Assembly (NCBI GenBank): GCA_030430565.1
Contig: JAUIKS010000001.1
Coordinates: 372,001-436,000, forward strand
Origin: Polyangia bacterium
GTDB taxonomy: Bacteria; Myxococcota_A; Polyangia; Nannocystales; Nannocystaceae
DNA length: 64,000 nucleotides
Reading direction: 5' to 3'
A program made the position numbers and the translations under genes. Shown here one piece after another: positions 27,193-35,870 of the stretch; the first letter of the stretch is position 1; every line of letters begins with the position of its first letter. Under the pieces are notes generated by a model, which was not told where the DNA came from, ran no database searches, and saw only the letters and a program-made list of their open reading frames with translations.

Positions 27193-28259
27193 GCGACCCC
27201 GCGCCGATCGAGCGCGTGCTGGTGACCGGCGCGACCGCACCGCTCGGCGTCGCGATCGTCGAGCGGCTGCTCGCGGACCCGACCATCCGAGAGGTCATCG
27301 CGGTCGGCCGCGAGCCGGCGGCCACGCTCAAGCCCACGCTCGCGCGCGCGCTCACCAACCCGCGCCTCTCCTACGTACAGCTCGATCTTCGGCGCGCGCG
27401 CGAGGTCCATCGCCTGCTGTACGGGGTCGGGCGGCGGCGCGTCGTCGACGGGGTCATCCACGCGGCGTTTCACCGGTCCGCCCGCGCTCAGGGGCGATCG
27501 GTGCACCGGCTCAACGTCGACGCGACGCGCGAGCTGCTGCGCCTGCTCGATCGCCACCCGACGATCCGGCGATTGGTGTTTCGCAGCCACGCTGCGGTCT
27601 ACGGTGCCGTCTCGTCCCAGCCGGATATCCTCGACGAGGACCAGCCGCTCAACCTCAAGCCCAGCGCGCCCCAGTGGATCCGGGATCGCGTCGAGGCCGA
27701 CCTCGTCGCCTGCACGCGCATGGGGCTCGCGCCCTACGACATCGCGGTCCTGCGCAGCGCCGAGTGCCTCGCGCCCGGGTGCGGCAGCCAGCTGCACGAC
27801 TTCCTGCGCAGCGCCGTCTGCCTGCGCCCCTTCGGCTTTGATCCCATGGTCAACGTCGTCACGCTCGCGGACCTCGCCGCCGCGCTCGTCACGGCCGTGA
27901 CACGCGTCGGCGTCCAAGGTGTCTTCAACATCCCGGGCGCTGACACCTTGCCGCTCTCGAGCCTCATTCACGCGGCCGGCCGCGCCGATGTCGGGCTCCC
28001 GGGTCCGCTGCTCGCGCCATTGTATCGCTGGCGCAGCCGCGCGCTCGGGACCGACTTCCGCTACGACCTCAACGCCGCGCGCTTCCACTACAACGCGATC
28101 CTCGACGGACGGCGCGCGCGCGAGGTGCTCGGCTACGTCCCGCGAAATCCCGTCGACTGGGAGGCGCTGCGCGGCCGCGTCTCGGTCGAGCGCCGCGCGC
28201 TCAGCTCGCTTGCCTCGCGGCTCCCGTGGGGGCAAACCCTCAGACCATGGGGACGCTGA
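27189..28259 (+). CDS. NAD(P)-dependent epimerase/dehydratase (extended SDR)
   Basis: 356 residues, starting at the ATG that overlaps the acyltransferase stop. The Rossmann motif is VLVTGATAPLG, followed by VIHAAFH and a Ser/His/Tyr region FRSHAAVYGA that takes the place of the catalytic segment; the usual YxxxK is not obvious (WIRDRVEAD in that place), so catalysis is uncertain. GVQGVFNIPGADTLPL is the typical C-terminal strand. The set of lipid acyltransferase plus SDR suggests a role in lipid or envelope precursor metabolism. Confidence 0.8.
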   Translation: MSDPAPIERVLVTGATAPLGVAIVERLLADPTIREVIAVGREPAATLKPTLARALTNPRLSYVQLDLRRAREVHRLLYGVGRRRVVDGVIHAAFHRSARAQGRSVHRLNVDATRELLRLLDRHPTIRRLVFRSHAAVYGAVSSQPDILDEDQPLNLKPSAPQWIRDRVEADLVACTRMGLAPYDIAVLRSAECLAPGCGSQLHDFLRSAVCLRPFGFDPMVNVVTLADLAAALVTAVTRVGVQGVFNIPGADTLPLSSLIHAAGRADVGLPGPLLAPLYRWRSRALGTDFRYDLNAARFHYNAILDGRRAREVLGYVPRNPVDWEALRGRVSVERRALSSLASRLPWGQTLRPWGR

Positions 28260-29815
28260 CCGACGACCTCCGAGCCCGAGAACCCGACGTCGAGCTGCGC
28301 GAGACACACATCTCGCGCGTGTTCTTGGGCGCGCGCGAGGTCCTCAAGATCAAAAAGCCCGTCGACCTCGGCTTCCTCGACTTCAGCAGCCTCGAGCGTC
28401 GACGGGCCGCCTGCACCGCGGAGGTCGAGCTCAACCGCCGGCTCGCGCCCGATGTGTACCTCGGCGTCGTGCCGATCACCCGCGACCGCGACGGGCGTCA
28501 CGCCGTCGACGGGGCGGGGGAGGTCGTCGAGTACGCGGTCCACATGCGTCGGCTCCCAGACGAGTGGCGCGCCGATCTTCGCCTCGAGCGCGGCGCCCTC
28601 ACGGGGGACCAGCTGCGCCTGGTCATGGACCAGCTCGCCGCGTTCCACGAGCGCGCGCGCGCGGACGAGTTCACCGCGCGATTCGGCGCGCCCGAGCACA
28701 TCGCGGTCAACCTGCGCGAGAACTTCGAACAGGCCGGCGCGCGCGCGCGCGCGCTGCTCGACGCCCAGTCCGAGCGCGAGATCGAGGCGCGCCAGCTCGG
28801 CTTCCTCGAGCGCGCCCACGACCTGCTCGCGCGCCGCGTCGCCGGCGGTCGCGTCCGCGACGGCCACGGCGATCTCCGGCTCGAGCACGTCTACATCAAC
28901 GATGACGGCGACGTGCACATCATCGACTGCATCGAGTTCAACGACCGGTTCCGCTACGGCGACGTCTGCGCTGACATCGCGTTCTTGAGCATGGACCTCG
29001 CGATGCACGGTCGCGTCGACCTCGCCGAGCTCGCGCTCGCTCGCTACGCCGAGGTCTCTGGAGACTTTGAGCTCTACGGGCTCGTCGACTTCTACGAGGG
29101 CTACCGCGCGTTCGTGCGCGGCAAGATAGCGACCCTCACCGCCGCTGACGACAGCGTCTCGCTGCGCGAGCGCGAGCGCGCGTCGGCCCTCGCGCGCCGC
29201 TACTTCCTGCTCGCGCTCGCGGCCCAGCGGGCCCCGCTCGTGCCCCCGCGGGTGGTCGCGGTCGGCGGCGTGATCGCCACCGGCAAGAGCACCATCGCCG
29301 CGCAGCTCAGCGTCGCCATGGGGGCGCCGATCGTCAGCAGCGATCGCACCCGCAAGCAGCTGCTCAAGGTCGCGCCGACGCGCCGGATCGCCGACTCCTC
29401 GTGGAGCGGGGCCTACTCCGTGGACTTCACCAGGCGCGTCTACGAGGAGGTCTCCCGGCGCGCCGCGGCGGTGCTGGCCGCCGGTCGCCCGGTGATCCTC
29501 GACGCCTCCTTCCGGACCCGAGCCATGCGCGCGCAGGCGCGCGAGCTCGCGCGTGAGCGCGGCGTCCCGTTCCAGCTCGTCGAGTGTCGCGCGCCGATCG
29601 AGGTGATCCGCGCGCGCCTCGTGGAGCGCTCCCGCGGCGCGAGCGTCAGCGACGGGCGCCTCGAGATCCTCGAGGACTTCCTCGCCAAGTGGGAGGGGGT
29701 CGACGAGCTCGCGCCCGAGGAGCACATCGTCCTCGACAGCGCCCAGCCGCTCGCGCGCTCGCTCGCCGCGCTGCGCGAGCGCGTCCCGGTGTGGCCAGCC
29801 GGGCGCGCGCCCTGA
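28247..29815 (+). CDS. Phosphotransferase-kinase fusion (APH-like plus P-loop kinase)
   Basis: 522 residues from ATG 28247, overlapping the SDR gene by 13 nt. Residues about 1-310 are aminoglycoside-phosphotransferase-like, with a Lys-rich LKIKKPVDLGFLDFS strand, catalytic loop RDGHGDLRLEHVYI and metal-binding HIIDCIEFN. Residues about 330-520 are a P-loop kinase with Walker A GVIATGKSTIA and IVSSDRTRKQLL. The same two-domain architecture occurs widely as an uncharacterised AAA/kinase family. Both active sites look complete. The substrate is unknown. Confidence 0.82.
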   Translation: MGTLTDDLRAREPDVELRETHISRVFLGAREVLKIKKPVDLGFLDFSSLERRRAACTAEVELNRRLAPDVYLGVVPITRDRDGRHAVDGAGEVVEYAVHMRRLPDEWRADLRLERGALTGDQLRLVMDQLAAFHERARADEFTARFGAPEHIAVNLRENFEQAGARARALLDAQSEREIEARQLGFLERAHDLLARRVAGGRVRDGHGDLRLEHVYINDDGDVHIIDCIEFNDRFRYGDVCADIAFLSMDLAMHGRVDLAELALARYAEVSGDFELYGLVDFYEGYRAFVRGKIATLTAADDSVSLRERERASALARRYFLLALAAQRAPLVPPRVVAVGGVIATGKSTIAAQLSVAMGAPIVSSDRTRKQLLKVAPTRRIADSSWSGAYSVDFTRRVYEEVSRRAAAVLAAGRPVILDASFRTRAMRAQARELARERGVPFQLVECRAPIEVIRARLVERSRGASVSDGRLEILEDFLAKWEGVDELAPEEHIVLDSAQPLARSLAALRERVPVWPAGRAP

Positions 29816-29995
29816 GCCATCGCCGGCGCGGCGTCGTCAAAAAAAAATCTGTTCGCGGGTGGTGTGTTCCGCCGGCGGCTCCCGTTGGAGAGAGCGAGCC
29901 GCGAGCTTCGCGGCGAAGCCGGCCCGGAGCCCCAGGAGCACGGGCCCCCCCAGGTAACCGTCGAGGGCGCCGCGGCGCCCGTAAGGAGACTATCG

Positions 29996-30640
29996 ATGAC
30001 GACTCTGAACGCGAACGATCTAGTGATTCCACGTGGCGGCGGCGAGAAGACCGCGAGCGACATGAAGATCATCCTCCGCAACGCCAAGCTCGCCGGGCAC
30101 TTCTCGATCATGGAGGGCGAGGTCCGCCCGGGCGAGCTGCTGGCGTTTCACACGCACGCCAACGAGGACCAGCACATGTACATCATCAGCGGCGAGCTGC
30201 ACTTCGAGGTCGGCGGCGAGGACGGCATCCGATTCACCGCCGGCGCGGGCAGCCACGTGCTCAAGCCTCGCGGCACCACCCACGGCTTCTGGAACCTGGG
30301 TAAAGAGACAGCTCGCTACGTCGAGACCTCGACCCAGGACGGCTTCGAGCGCTTCGTCGACAGCCGCCAAGACGGCCTCGGCGCGATGGTCGGCGGCGCG
30401 ACCGAGAACCTCGGTATGTCCTTTGAGACCGAGCGCGCCCTCGAGGTCATGAAGGAGTTCAAGCTCACGGGGCTCGCCGGCGCGAACATCGAGAACCCCG
30501 AGGAGCTGATCAAGGACCCCAATTTCCGCGAGATGCTGAAGACCAACGAGACCGCCCGCGAGATGTTCCTCTACCTCGGCGGCGTCAAGATGAAGGCGTT
30601 CTTCAAGGGCCTGCTCCCGAGCCTGCCCAGGCTCCCGTAG
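29996..30640 (+). CDS. Cupin-domain protein
   Basis: 214 residues from ATG 29996, preceded by AAGGAG at -9. The cupin core is at about residues 35-110: GELLAFHTHANEDQHMYIISGELHFEV carries the motif-1 His pair and Glu/His, and KPRGTTHGFWN carries the motif-2 His, so a metal can bind. The C-terminal 100 residues are helical with LIKDPNFREMLKTN and lack a known family. No signal peptide. Function unknown; an oxidoreductase or sugar isomerase role is possible. Confidence 0.8.
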   Translation: MTTLNANDLVIPRGGGEKTASDMKIILRNAKLAGHFSIMEGEVRPGELLAFHTHANEDQHMYIISGELHFEVGGEDGIRFTAGAGSHVLKPRGTTHGFWNLGKETARYVETSTQDGFERFVDSRQDGLGAMVGGATENLGMSFETERALEVMKEFKLTGLAGANIENPEELIKDPNFREMLKTNETAREMFLYLGGVKMKAFFKGLLPSLPRLP

Positions 30641-30659
30641 CGACCTCGGCGCTCCAGCG

Positions 30660-30709
30660 CGCGCTCGCCCCCCGCTCCACGAGCGGAGCGCGAGCGCGTG
30701 GTCTTGTTT
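30660..30709 (+). terminator. Likely terminator of the cupin gene
   Basis: CGCGCTCG (30660-30667) pairs with CGAGCGCG (30691-30698), and inside it CCGCTC pairs with GAGCGG around a CAC loop. A T-containing stretch (TGGTCTTGTTTA) follows. The T-run is interrupted, so termination strength is uncertain. Confidence 0.5.
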
Positions 30710-30783
30710 AACTCGTCAATTCGTCGGCGCTGTAACAGCGGGGCGCCGGGGCGCGAACGCGGCGCTCGTCGCCCCAGCGCTTG

Positions 30784-30795
30784 TAGACATGTCTA
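30784..30795 (+). promoter_or_regulatory. TAGACATGTCTA palindrome upstream of lipoprotein gene
   Basis: A perfect 12-bp palindrome 201 nt upstream of the PepSY-like lipoprotein start, reading AGACATGTCTAAAAG towards that gene. It shares its core with the sites at 18500, 44765 and 54034, each also upstream of a lipoprotein gene. Confidence 0.5.
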
Positions 30796-30996
30796 AAAGT
30801 TCATGATGAGCGCGAGGAAAAAGCGCCTGGCGCTGTAAGGACTCGCCGACCCGCGTGACAGACATCGTGAGAGCCGGGCGCGACCTCTCGCTGTTCGAGA
30901 CGCGCTAGGCGGCCCGCGGGGCGTGAGCTGTGCTCGCCACCCACGCGCCGCGGCTCTCGCGTACCCACAACCCATTGACGACGAAACGAACTCATC

Positions 30997-31638
30997 ATGA
31001 TCACGCTCTCCCGTATCTACCGCGCGCTCCACACCGGCATCCTCGCGTTCACGCTCCCGCTGGCGATCACCGTCACGGCCGGCTGCGACACCACCAACTC
31101 CGGGGATGAGGTTCGGGCCCATCTCGAGGGCGCCAAGATCTCCCTCCGCGAGGCGATGCAGCTCGCCTCCAGCGAGATCCCCGATGGCATGACCCTCGAG
31201 GCCTCGCTCATCGATCTCGGCGGCGACGCGCGCTTCGCGATTGAGCGCCACGCCTCCTCGGCCTCGCAGAACGTTCTCATCCCGCTCACGACGGGCGCCG
31301 TCGCGGGTGTCGAGGCCGACGCCGAGGGCACCGCGCGCGCGGCCGAGCTGATGCAGGCGATGGCCATGGCGATCACGCCCGAGGAGGCGATCGCGATCGC
31401 CGAGGCCGAGCTCAACGGCGAGGCCTTCGAGTTCGAGTTCGAGGCCGGCGAGTTCGAGGTCGAGGTCCTGGCGAGCGACGGCGTGTACGAGGTCACGATC
31501 AGCGCCGAGGGCGAGGTCCTCGAGGTCGAGGCCGAGGAAGACGAGGACGATGAGGACGGCGAGGACGGCGAGGACGACGAGGACGACGAGGACGGCGAGG
31601 ACGCCGACGCCGACGCCGAGGAGCCCGACGCGCCCTAA
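30997..31638 (+). CDS. PepSY-like lipoprotein with acidic tail
   Basis: 213 residues. The signal peptide ends in a lipobox (VTAGC, Cys about 29). Two PepSY-type units follow: residues about 45-75 (ISLREAMQLASSEIP) and about 120-170 (ITPEEAIAIAEAELNG, then YEVTISAEGEVLEVE). The last 35 residues are almost only Asp, Glu and Gly, an acidic tail that could bind cations or basic partners. PepSY domains are thought to inhibit proteases or bind ligands in the periplasm. The TAGACATGTCTA palindrome lies upstream. Confidence 0.75.
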   Translation: MITLSRIYRALHTGILAFTLPLAITVTAGCDTTNSGDEVRAHLEGAKISLREAMQLASSEIPDGMTLEASLIDLGGDARFAIERHASSASQNVLIPLTTGAVAGVEADAEGTARAAELMQAMAMAITPEEAIAIAEAELNGEAFEFEFEAGEFEVEVLASDGVYEVTISAEGEVLEVEAEEDEDDEDGEDGEDDEDDEDGEDADADAEEPDAP

Positions 31639-31732
31639 CATCACCCACGGCACGGCCAAGGCGGCCCGTCAGTCTCGAACTAGCGGGCCGCTGGCTCGTC
31701 GTTCAGCGCCGCGCAGTACACTGCGACGCAGC

Positions 31733-32194
31733 ATGCGAGCGGATCAGATCCGAGTTGAAGACGAGCCCACGATCCGCAAGGACCAGCTGTGGGACTTCTA
31801 CGTGCGCAACAGCATCTGCGAGGTCGGCTTCGGCGAGGCGGTGGCGACCCGCGTGCTCGACCATCCCCACGTGATCGTGGGGGCGTTTCGCGGCGACACG
31901 CTCGTGGGCGTGGCGCGTGCCTGCTTTGACGGCCTCAGCGCGGCCGTGATGGAGTTCTCGCTCGACCTCTCGCTCCAGGGAGAGACTCGACATCGCAACG
32001 GGTCGCTCGTTGAGCGCGACGAGGGCGGCGTCGGCGCGGAACTCGCCCGAGCGCTCTTGGGGCGGCTGCGCGCGCTCGGCTGCACCTTCGTCCAGGCCGC
32101 CGTCGTCGACTGCGAGTCCGACTTTTACCGCGCGGCCGGCTTCGTCGAGAACCACGGCCACCGCGTGATGATCATCGACGAGCGGCCGTACTGA
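31733..32194 (+). CDS. GNAT-family N-acetyltransferase
   Basis: 153 residues from ATG 31733; the open frame reaches further upstream without similarity. The GNAT order is visible: VIVGAFRGDTLVGVARACFD (strands 2-3), a VGAELARALLGRLRALG helix with the CoA-binding motif displaced (GGVGAELA), and ESDFYRAAGFVEN, the classic motif B. It probably acetylates an amine of unknown identity. Downstream lies a hairpin and tRNA-Pro on the other strand. Confidence 0.75.
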   Translation: MRADQIRVEDEPTIRKDQLWDFYVRNSICEVGFGEAVATRVLDHPHVIVGAFRGDTLVGVARACFDGLSAAVMEFSLDLSLQGETRHRNGSLVERDEGGVGAELARALLGRLRALGCTFVQAAVVDCESDFYRAAGFVENHGHRVMIIDERPY

Positions 32195-32208
32195 GCTGGA
32201 TATGCAGA

Positions 32209-32236
32209 AGCCCGCGCAGTCATCGACTGGCGGGCT
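32209..32236. terminator. Hairpin between convergent GNAT gene and tRNA-Pro
   Basis: AGCCCGC plus CAGT (32209-32219) pair with ACTG plus GCGGGCT (to 32236) with one bulged base. There is no T-run on either side. Its position, just after the GNAT stop and beyond the tRNA 3' end, suggests a shared terminator or RNA-end structure. Confidence 0.4.
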
Positions 32237-32266
32237 CCTGACTCTCGGGATTTGGACCCTGTGGTG

Positions 32267-32340
32267 TCGGGGCGAGAGGATTCGAACCTCCGACCTTTCG
32301 GTCCCGAACCGAACGCGCTACCAGGCTGCGCTACGCCCCG
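32267..32340 (-). tRNA. tRNA-Pro(CGG)
   Basis: Read on the minus strand, this 74-nt sequence folds as a tRNA: acceptor CGGGGCG paired with CGCCCCG, D arm GCGC/GCGC, anticodon stem TTCGG/CCGAA around loop TTCGGGA (anticodon CGG), and T arm GGAGG TTCGAAT CCTCT. C1-G72, A73 and G37 are hallmarks of bacterial proline tRNAs. The 3' CCA does not appear to be encoded (the discriminator is followed by CAC). It reads the CCG codon, which fits the high-GC genome. Confidence 0.95.
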
Positions 32341-32475
32341 TCAGGGAGACGGACTCTTACAGAAGATCGCGGGTGTTGTCAAAACTAAAAAATTGACGCG
32401 GATTCGGAGGAAATCGGCCGCTGGGCAGGCCTGCGCTTCCTCCGCGCTCTCGCGGGTGTGGGATCATCCGGCCCC

Positions 32476-32904
32476 ATGGCACAGCCAACCCACGCCGGCG
32501 CGCTCTGCTACCGACGCAGCGAGACGGGCGCGCTCGAGTTTCTCCTGATCCGCACGAGCCGCGGTGATCGCTGGGTCATCCCCAAGGGCGGGATTGACCC
32601 GGGCGAGACCACCTGGGAAGCGGCCGCGCGGGAGACAGCTGAAGAGTCTGGCTGGCGCGGCGAGATCGAGCGCGGGGAGCTGCTCCGGTTTCAGTACTTC
32701 AAGCCCCGGCGTCAGCGCGAGAACCAGGTCGTGGTTCATCTGCTCGCGGCCCAGGAGTGGCGCGGACCCTGCGAAGCGCGGGCGCGGCGCTGGGTCTCGC
32801 CCGAGGACGCGACGCGGCTGCTCGCCGAGGGTCGAGCGCCGCGCCACGCCCACGAGCTCGCGCGCGTCATCCAGCGTGGCGTCAAGCTCTTGCGCGGGCG
32901 TTGA
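32476..32904 (+). CDS. Nudix hydrolase
   Basis: 142 residues from ATG 32476. The Nudix box is [20 protein letters not shown] followed by SGW, which keeps the Gly, both Glu of REx2EE and the metal-binding residues. The flanking strands ([19 protein letters not shown]) match the fold. It is a small cytoplasmic hydrolase of a nucleoside diphosphate derivative; the exact substrate (diadenosine polyphosphate or diphosphoinositol type) is not clear, though the short form with HARHAHE-like C-terminus resembles Ap4A hydrolase relatives. Confidence 0.88.
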   Translation: MAQPTHAGALCYRRSETGALEFLLIRTSRGDRWVIPKGGIDPGETTWEAAARETAEESGWRGEIERGELLRFQYFKPRRQRENQVVVHLLAAQEWRGPCEARARRWVSPEDATRLLAEGRAPRHAHELARVIQRGVKLLRGR

Positions 32905-32933
32905 GCGCGGCCGCGTCCGCGTCCGCGTCCGCG

Positions 32934-33380
32934 TCACATGCGGGCGCGGATCAACGCCGCGTGTCGATCCAGCGTCGCGCGGCGGGTCGGCCGGAGGATG
33001 CCCAGCGGGATCAGCGGGCGCGCGGCGAACGAGGCGATCAGGCGGATGAGGTCGCCACGTGTCCTTGGGAGCACGTGGAGGTGCACGTGCGGGACCGACT
33101 GATTCGACGCGGGGCCGTCGTTGATCACGAGATGCAGGTCGTCGCAGCGCAGGCCGCTCGCGCGCGTCGCGTCGGCGACGCGCGCCCCCAGGGTGAACAG
33201 CTCCGCGCGCTCGCCCTCGTCGAGCTCGACGACACGCGTCGCGTGGCGCTTGGGGATCACAAGGACATGTCCCGGGCGCCATGGATAAATGTCCATGAAC
33301 ACGAGGTGGCGCGCGTCCTCGTGGACCACGCTCGCCGGCAGCTGGCCGGCGACGATGGCACAGAACACGCAGCGGCTCAC
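32934..33380 (-). CDS. HIT-family nucleotide-binding protein
   Basis: 148 residues, GTG start at 33380. It opens with CVFCAIVAGQLP (the CxxC pair of HIT proteins), then VFMDIYPWRPGHVLVIPKRH and the histidine triad SVPHVHLHVLPR. Members hydrolyse or transfer AMP from adenosine polyphosphates or AMP-lysine. An extra Arg-rich C-terminus of about 30 residues (LRPTRRATLDRH) goes beyond the core fold. It is convergent with the Nudix gene, which acts on related substrates; that pairing may be chance. Confidence 0.9.
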   Translation of the reverse strand: MSRCVFCAIVAGQLPASVVHEDARHLVFMDIYPWRPGHVLVIPKRHATRVVELDEGERAELFTLGARVADATRASGLRCDDLHLVINDGPASNQSVPHVHLHVLPRTRGDLIRLIASFAARPLIPLGILRPTRRATLDRHAALIRARM

Positions 33381-33413
33381 GTCGTGGCTCCTCGCCGCTC
33401 TCGTCGCGCGTGA

Positions 33414-34619
33414 CTAGTCGACGACGGCGATCTGATAGCCGCCGAGACCGACCGCGTCGGTCGCGGCGAGCTCGACCGGCTTGCGGATCGGGCGGTTGTT
33501 GATCATCACCGAGCCGTCGCCGATGATCGGGCGCAGCTGCGGGCGCGAGGGGATGCCGCTCCACTCGAGCACGGCGTGCACCCGGCGGATCGACTTGCCG
33601 TTGCCGGTCAGCCTGATCTCGCAGCGCTCGCCGCTGCCGATCCGGTAGCTGCCGGGGAGGAACAGCCGGTCCTCGACCTTGCCCTGCGGGTACTTGAGCT
33701 TGAGCGTCGCGGCCACGGGGATGCCGAAGTCGCGGTGGAGGACGACGCCGAGGATGTTGGCGAAGGCGCCGGCGTCGGGCGGGCGGTTCTTCGGGTTCTT
33801 GTCGAGCGCCCCGTCGATGCCGTCGACCAGCAGGCGCGGGAGGTGCTCGCAGCCCGGGACCTTGTTGATCGGCACGACCTTGGCGCTCGCGTGGGCCTTG
33901 AGCCAGTGCAGCGGCTTCTTGCGGTACTCCTCGCGCACCTGGTTGAGGGTCTTGCCCTCGTGGAAGGGCGAGCGCGCCGAGAGCAGCTCGTAGAGGATCA
34001 TGCCGAGGCTGTAGACGTCGCTCGCGGGCGTCAGGACGCGGGTCTGCAGCTGCTCGGGCTGGCTGTAGTGAGGTGTCCCTACGACCATGTGTAACTGGGT
34101 CGCGTTGCGGCCGATGACGGGCGAGCCGTCCCACGAGCGCGCGAGCCCGAAGTCGAGGATCTTGATCTGCCCGTTGTCCTGGACGAAGATGTTCTCGGGC
34201 TTGATGTCGCGGTGGACGATGCCCTTGGCGTGGGGCTCGGTGAGCCCCAGGCACGCTTGGTGCACGATGGTCGCCGCCTGGGCGGGGTGCAGCGGCTGGC
34301 TGCCGTCGTGCCAGCTGTTGAGGGTCTTGCCCTCGAGGTAGTCCATCAGCATGTAGACGTGCCCGTCGGGCCGTAGACCGCTGGCGTGGGTGCGCACGAC
34401 GTGGGGGTTGGTCAGGGTGCGGAGGATCGTGATCTCACGCAGCGCGCGTTGGGCTTGATCGCCCGAGGTCACCGGCTCACGCGTGAGCTTGAGCGCGAGC
34501 GGCCGCTTGTGACCGCGAACCTCAACCATGTAGACAACCGCGAACGCGCCGGACCCGAGGACGCGGATGACCTTCATGGCACCGGCATAGGTATCCCCGG
34601 GCTTGAGTTCGAGCGGCAT
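33414..34619 (-). CDS. Ser/Thr protein kinase with C-terminal FHA domain
   Basis: 401 residues from the ATG at 34619; the longer open frame upstream is unlikely. The kinase domain is complete: glycine loop VLGSGAFAVV, Lys in LALKLTRE, HRDIKPENIF, LDFGLA, GTPHYSQPEQL and SDVYSLGMILYELL. The last 110 residues hold an FHA-like domain (GSYRIGSGERCEIRLT, SIRRVHAVLEW, VMINNRPI). No membrane segment, so the kinase is soluble and may bind its own phosphorylated targets. It diverges from the HAD hydrolase gene. Confidence 0.9.
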   Translation of the reverse strand: MPLELKPGDTYAGAMKVIRVLGSGAFAVVYMVEVRGHKRPLALKLTREPVTSGDQAQRALREITILRTLTNPHVVRTHASGLRPDGHVYMLMDYLEGKTLNSWHDGSQPLHPAQAATIVHQACLGLTEPHAKGIVHRDIKPENIFVQDNGQIKILDFGLARSWDGSPVIGRNATQLHMVVGTPHYSQPEQLQTRVLTPASDVYSLGMILYELLSARSPFHEGKTLNQVREEYRKKPLHWLKAHASAKVVPINKVPGCEHLPRLLVDGIDGALDKNPKNRPPDAGAFANILGVVLHRDFGIPVAATLKLKYPQGKVEDRLFLPGSYRIGSGERCEIRLTGNGKSIRRVHAVLEWSGIPSRPQLRPIIGDGSVMINNRPIRKPVELAATDAVGLGGYQIAVVD

Positions 34620-34764
34620 CGTGTTACCCAGACGCAACCCTACCACGAGGTCTCCTGTGAAACCCACGTCCAAGCGCGAATCTCGAGGCGCTAATTCGTC
34701 GGCGCCTTCGGCCGTGTCCGAGCCAGTCTTGCAGCCGCTGCACCCGGCCGCGGACCCTGCCATC

Positions 34765-35484
34765 ATGCGTGACATTGCGCTCGTAGCGACCGACGTCGAC
34801 GGGACGCTCACCCGCGCGGGCAAGCTCGACCCCGCGGTGTTGTCGGCCATCTCGGAGCTCGTCTCCGCAGGGGTGCGCGTCGTTCCGGTCAGCGGTCGAC
34901 CCGCGGGCGAGGTCCTCGGGATATGTCGATACCTCCCAGGCGTCGAGCGCGGGCTCGCCGAGAACGGCCTGCTCGAGATCGTGCCTGACAAGGCGCCGCG
35001 GTGGCTCGAGTCGCCCACTGACCGGGCGCGTCTCGAGGCGATCGGCGCGCGACTCAACGCCGAGCTTGGCGCGGGACTGCGACGCACCGGTGACGCCTTC
35101 TGTCGAATTGGTGATGTCGCTTACGAACGGGAAGGCCGGGGTGTCGAAGAGCTCAATCGTCTGAAGCAGGCGGTCACCGAGATGGGCGCGTTCCTGGTCT
35201 GGTCGAGCGTCCATGTGCACATCGCGGAGGCCATTCCGGACAAGGGCGTCGCGGTCCTTCAACTCGCGCGCGAGCTGGACGTGGACCCGCGCCGCGTCGC
35301 CACGATCGGCGACGCGCCCAACGACGCTGGCCTGTTTGTCGCCGGGCGGTTCGGCTTGACCGTCGGCACGGCGGACGTGCCTCCCCAGCGTTCATCTTTT
35401 TCCGCGTTGCCGCGCTTCGTTACAGCCGAGCGTGAGTCCGCCGGATTCCTCGAGCTCGCGCGGGCGATCCTGCGGCGGCCGTGA
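34765..35484 (+). CDS. HAD-superfamily phosphatase (Cof/SPP-like)
   Basis: 239 residues from ATG 34765; an earlier in-frame start at 34603 would overlap the kinase promoter. Motif I is VATDVDGTLT with nucleophile and acid Asp, motif II VPVSGRP, and motif III/IV KGVAVLQLA with TIGDAPNDAGLF. The cap is type C2, as in sucrose-phosphatase and Cof-type enzymes. It would dephosphorylate a sugar or nucleotide phosphate in the cytoplasm. No pathway neighbour points to the substrate. Confidence 0.87.
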   Translation: MRDIALVATDVDGTLTRAGKLDPAVLSAISELVSAGVRVVPVSGRPAGEVLGICRYLPGVERGLAENGLLEIVPDKAPRWLESPTDRARLEAIGARLNAELGAGLRRTGDAFCRIGDVAYEREGRGVEELNRLKQAVTEMGAFLVWSSVHVHIAEAIPDKGVAVLQLARELDVDPRRVATIGDAPNDAGLFVAGRFGLTVGTADVPPQRSSFSALPRFVTAERESAGFLELARAILRRP

Positions 35485-35870
35485 GCGCGGCTCGCGGGCT
35501 TCCGCGTCGCGCTCGAGGCGACGGCGTTCCTGACAGCGGTCCCCCAGGAAACGACAGCGCGCTGACCCGGCTCACGGCGGCGTTGAAACCCTCGAGATGG
35601 GCGCGGAGTCTAACCCGCGACGCGAATCCCCCGCCCGCCGCGCAGGGGTCCAGGATCCATGCTATGGGGCACTGTGCGTTGATTTCGCGACGGTGCGGTT
35701 CGCTCTCCGCTTCGGGTACGAGTCGCCGCACAATTTTCCGGGCGTTCAAATTTCTTCACAATTCGGTCGGAACGGATCCTGTACAAACTGAGAGCGCAGG
35801 ACGCTGATGGAGTCGTGAGCACCACGTAGGTGTGGCCGCGACGACGCTCGCCCCCGCCGAGGGACCCCGC
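35485..35870 (+). other. Intergenic region upstream of the RND operon
   Basis: A 386-nt gap with an AT-richer patch at about 35725-35800 that could carry the promoter of the efflux operon. Reading frames across it are not protein-like. No hairpin stood out. Confidence 0.4.

Larger units (their letters stand above)
30641..30996 (+). other. Intergenic region with terminator and palindrome
   Basis: A 356-nt gap after the cupin gene. It holds a strong hairpin (30660-30698), the palindrome TAGACATGTCTA (30784-30795) and a long leader before the PepSY-like lipoprotein gene. No gene is supported. Confidence 0.5.

Noticed and set aside
32267..32340. tRNA-Pro as an integration site of a mobile element
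   Set aside because: No integrase, 3' tRNA duplicate or composition shift is seen beside it; the integrase remnant is 23 kb away.
33262..33271. GGACATGTCC palindrome inside the HIT gene as a regulatory site
   Set aside because: It lies within the coding sequence and lacks the flanking A-rich run of the intergenic sites.
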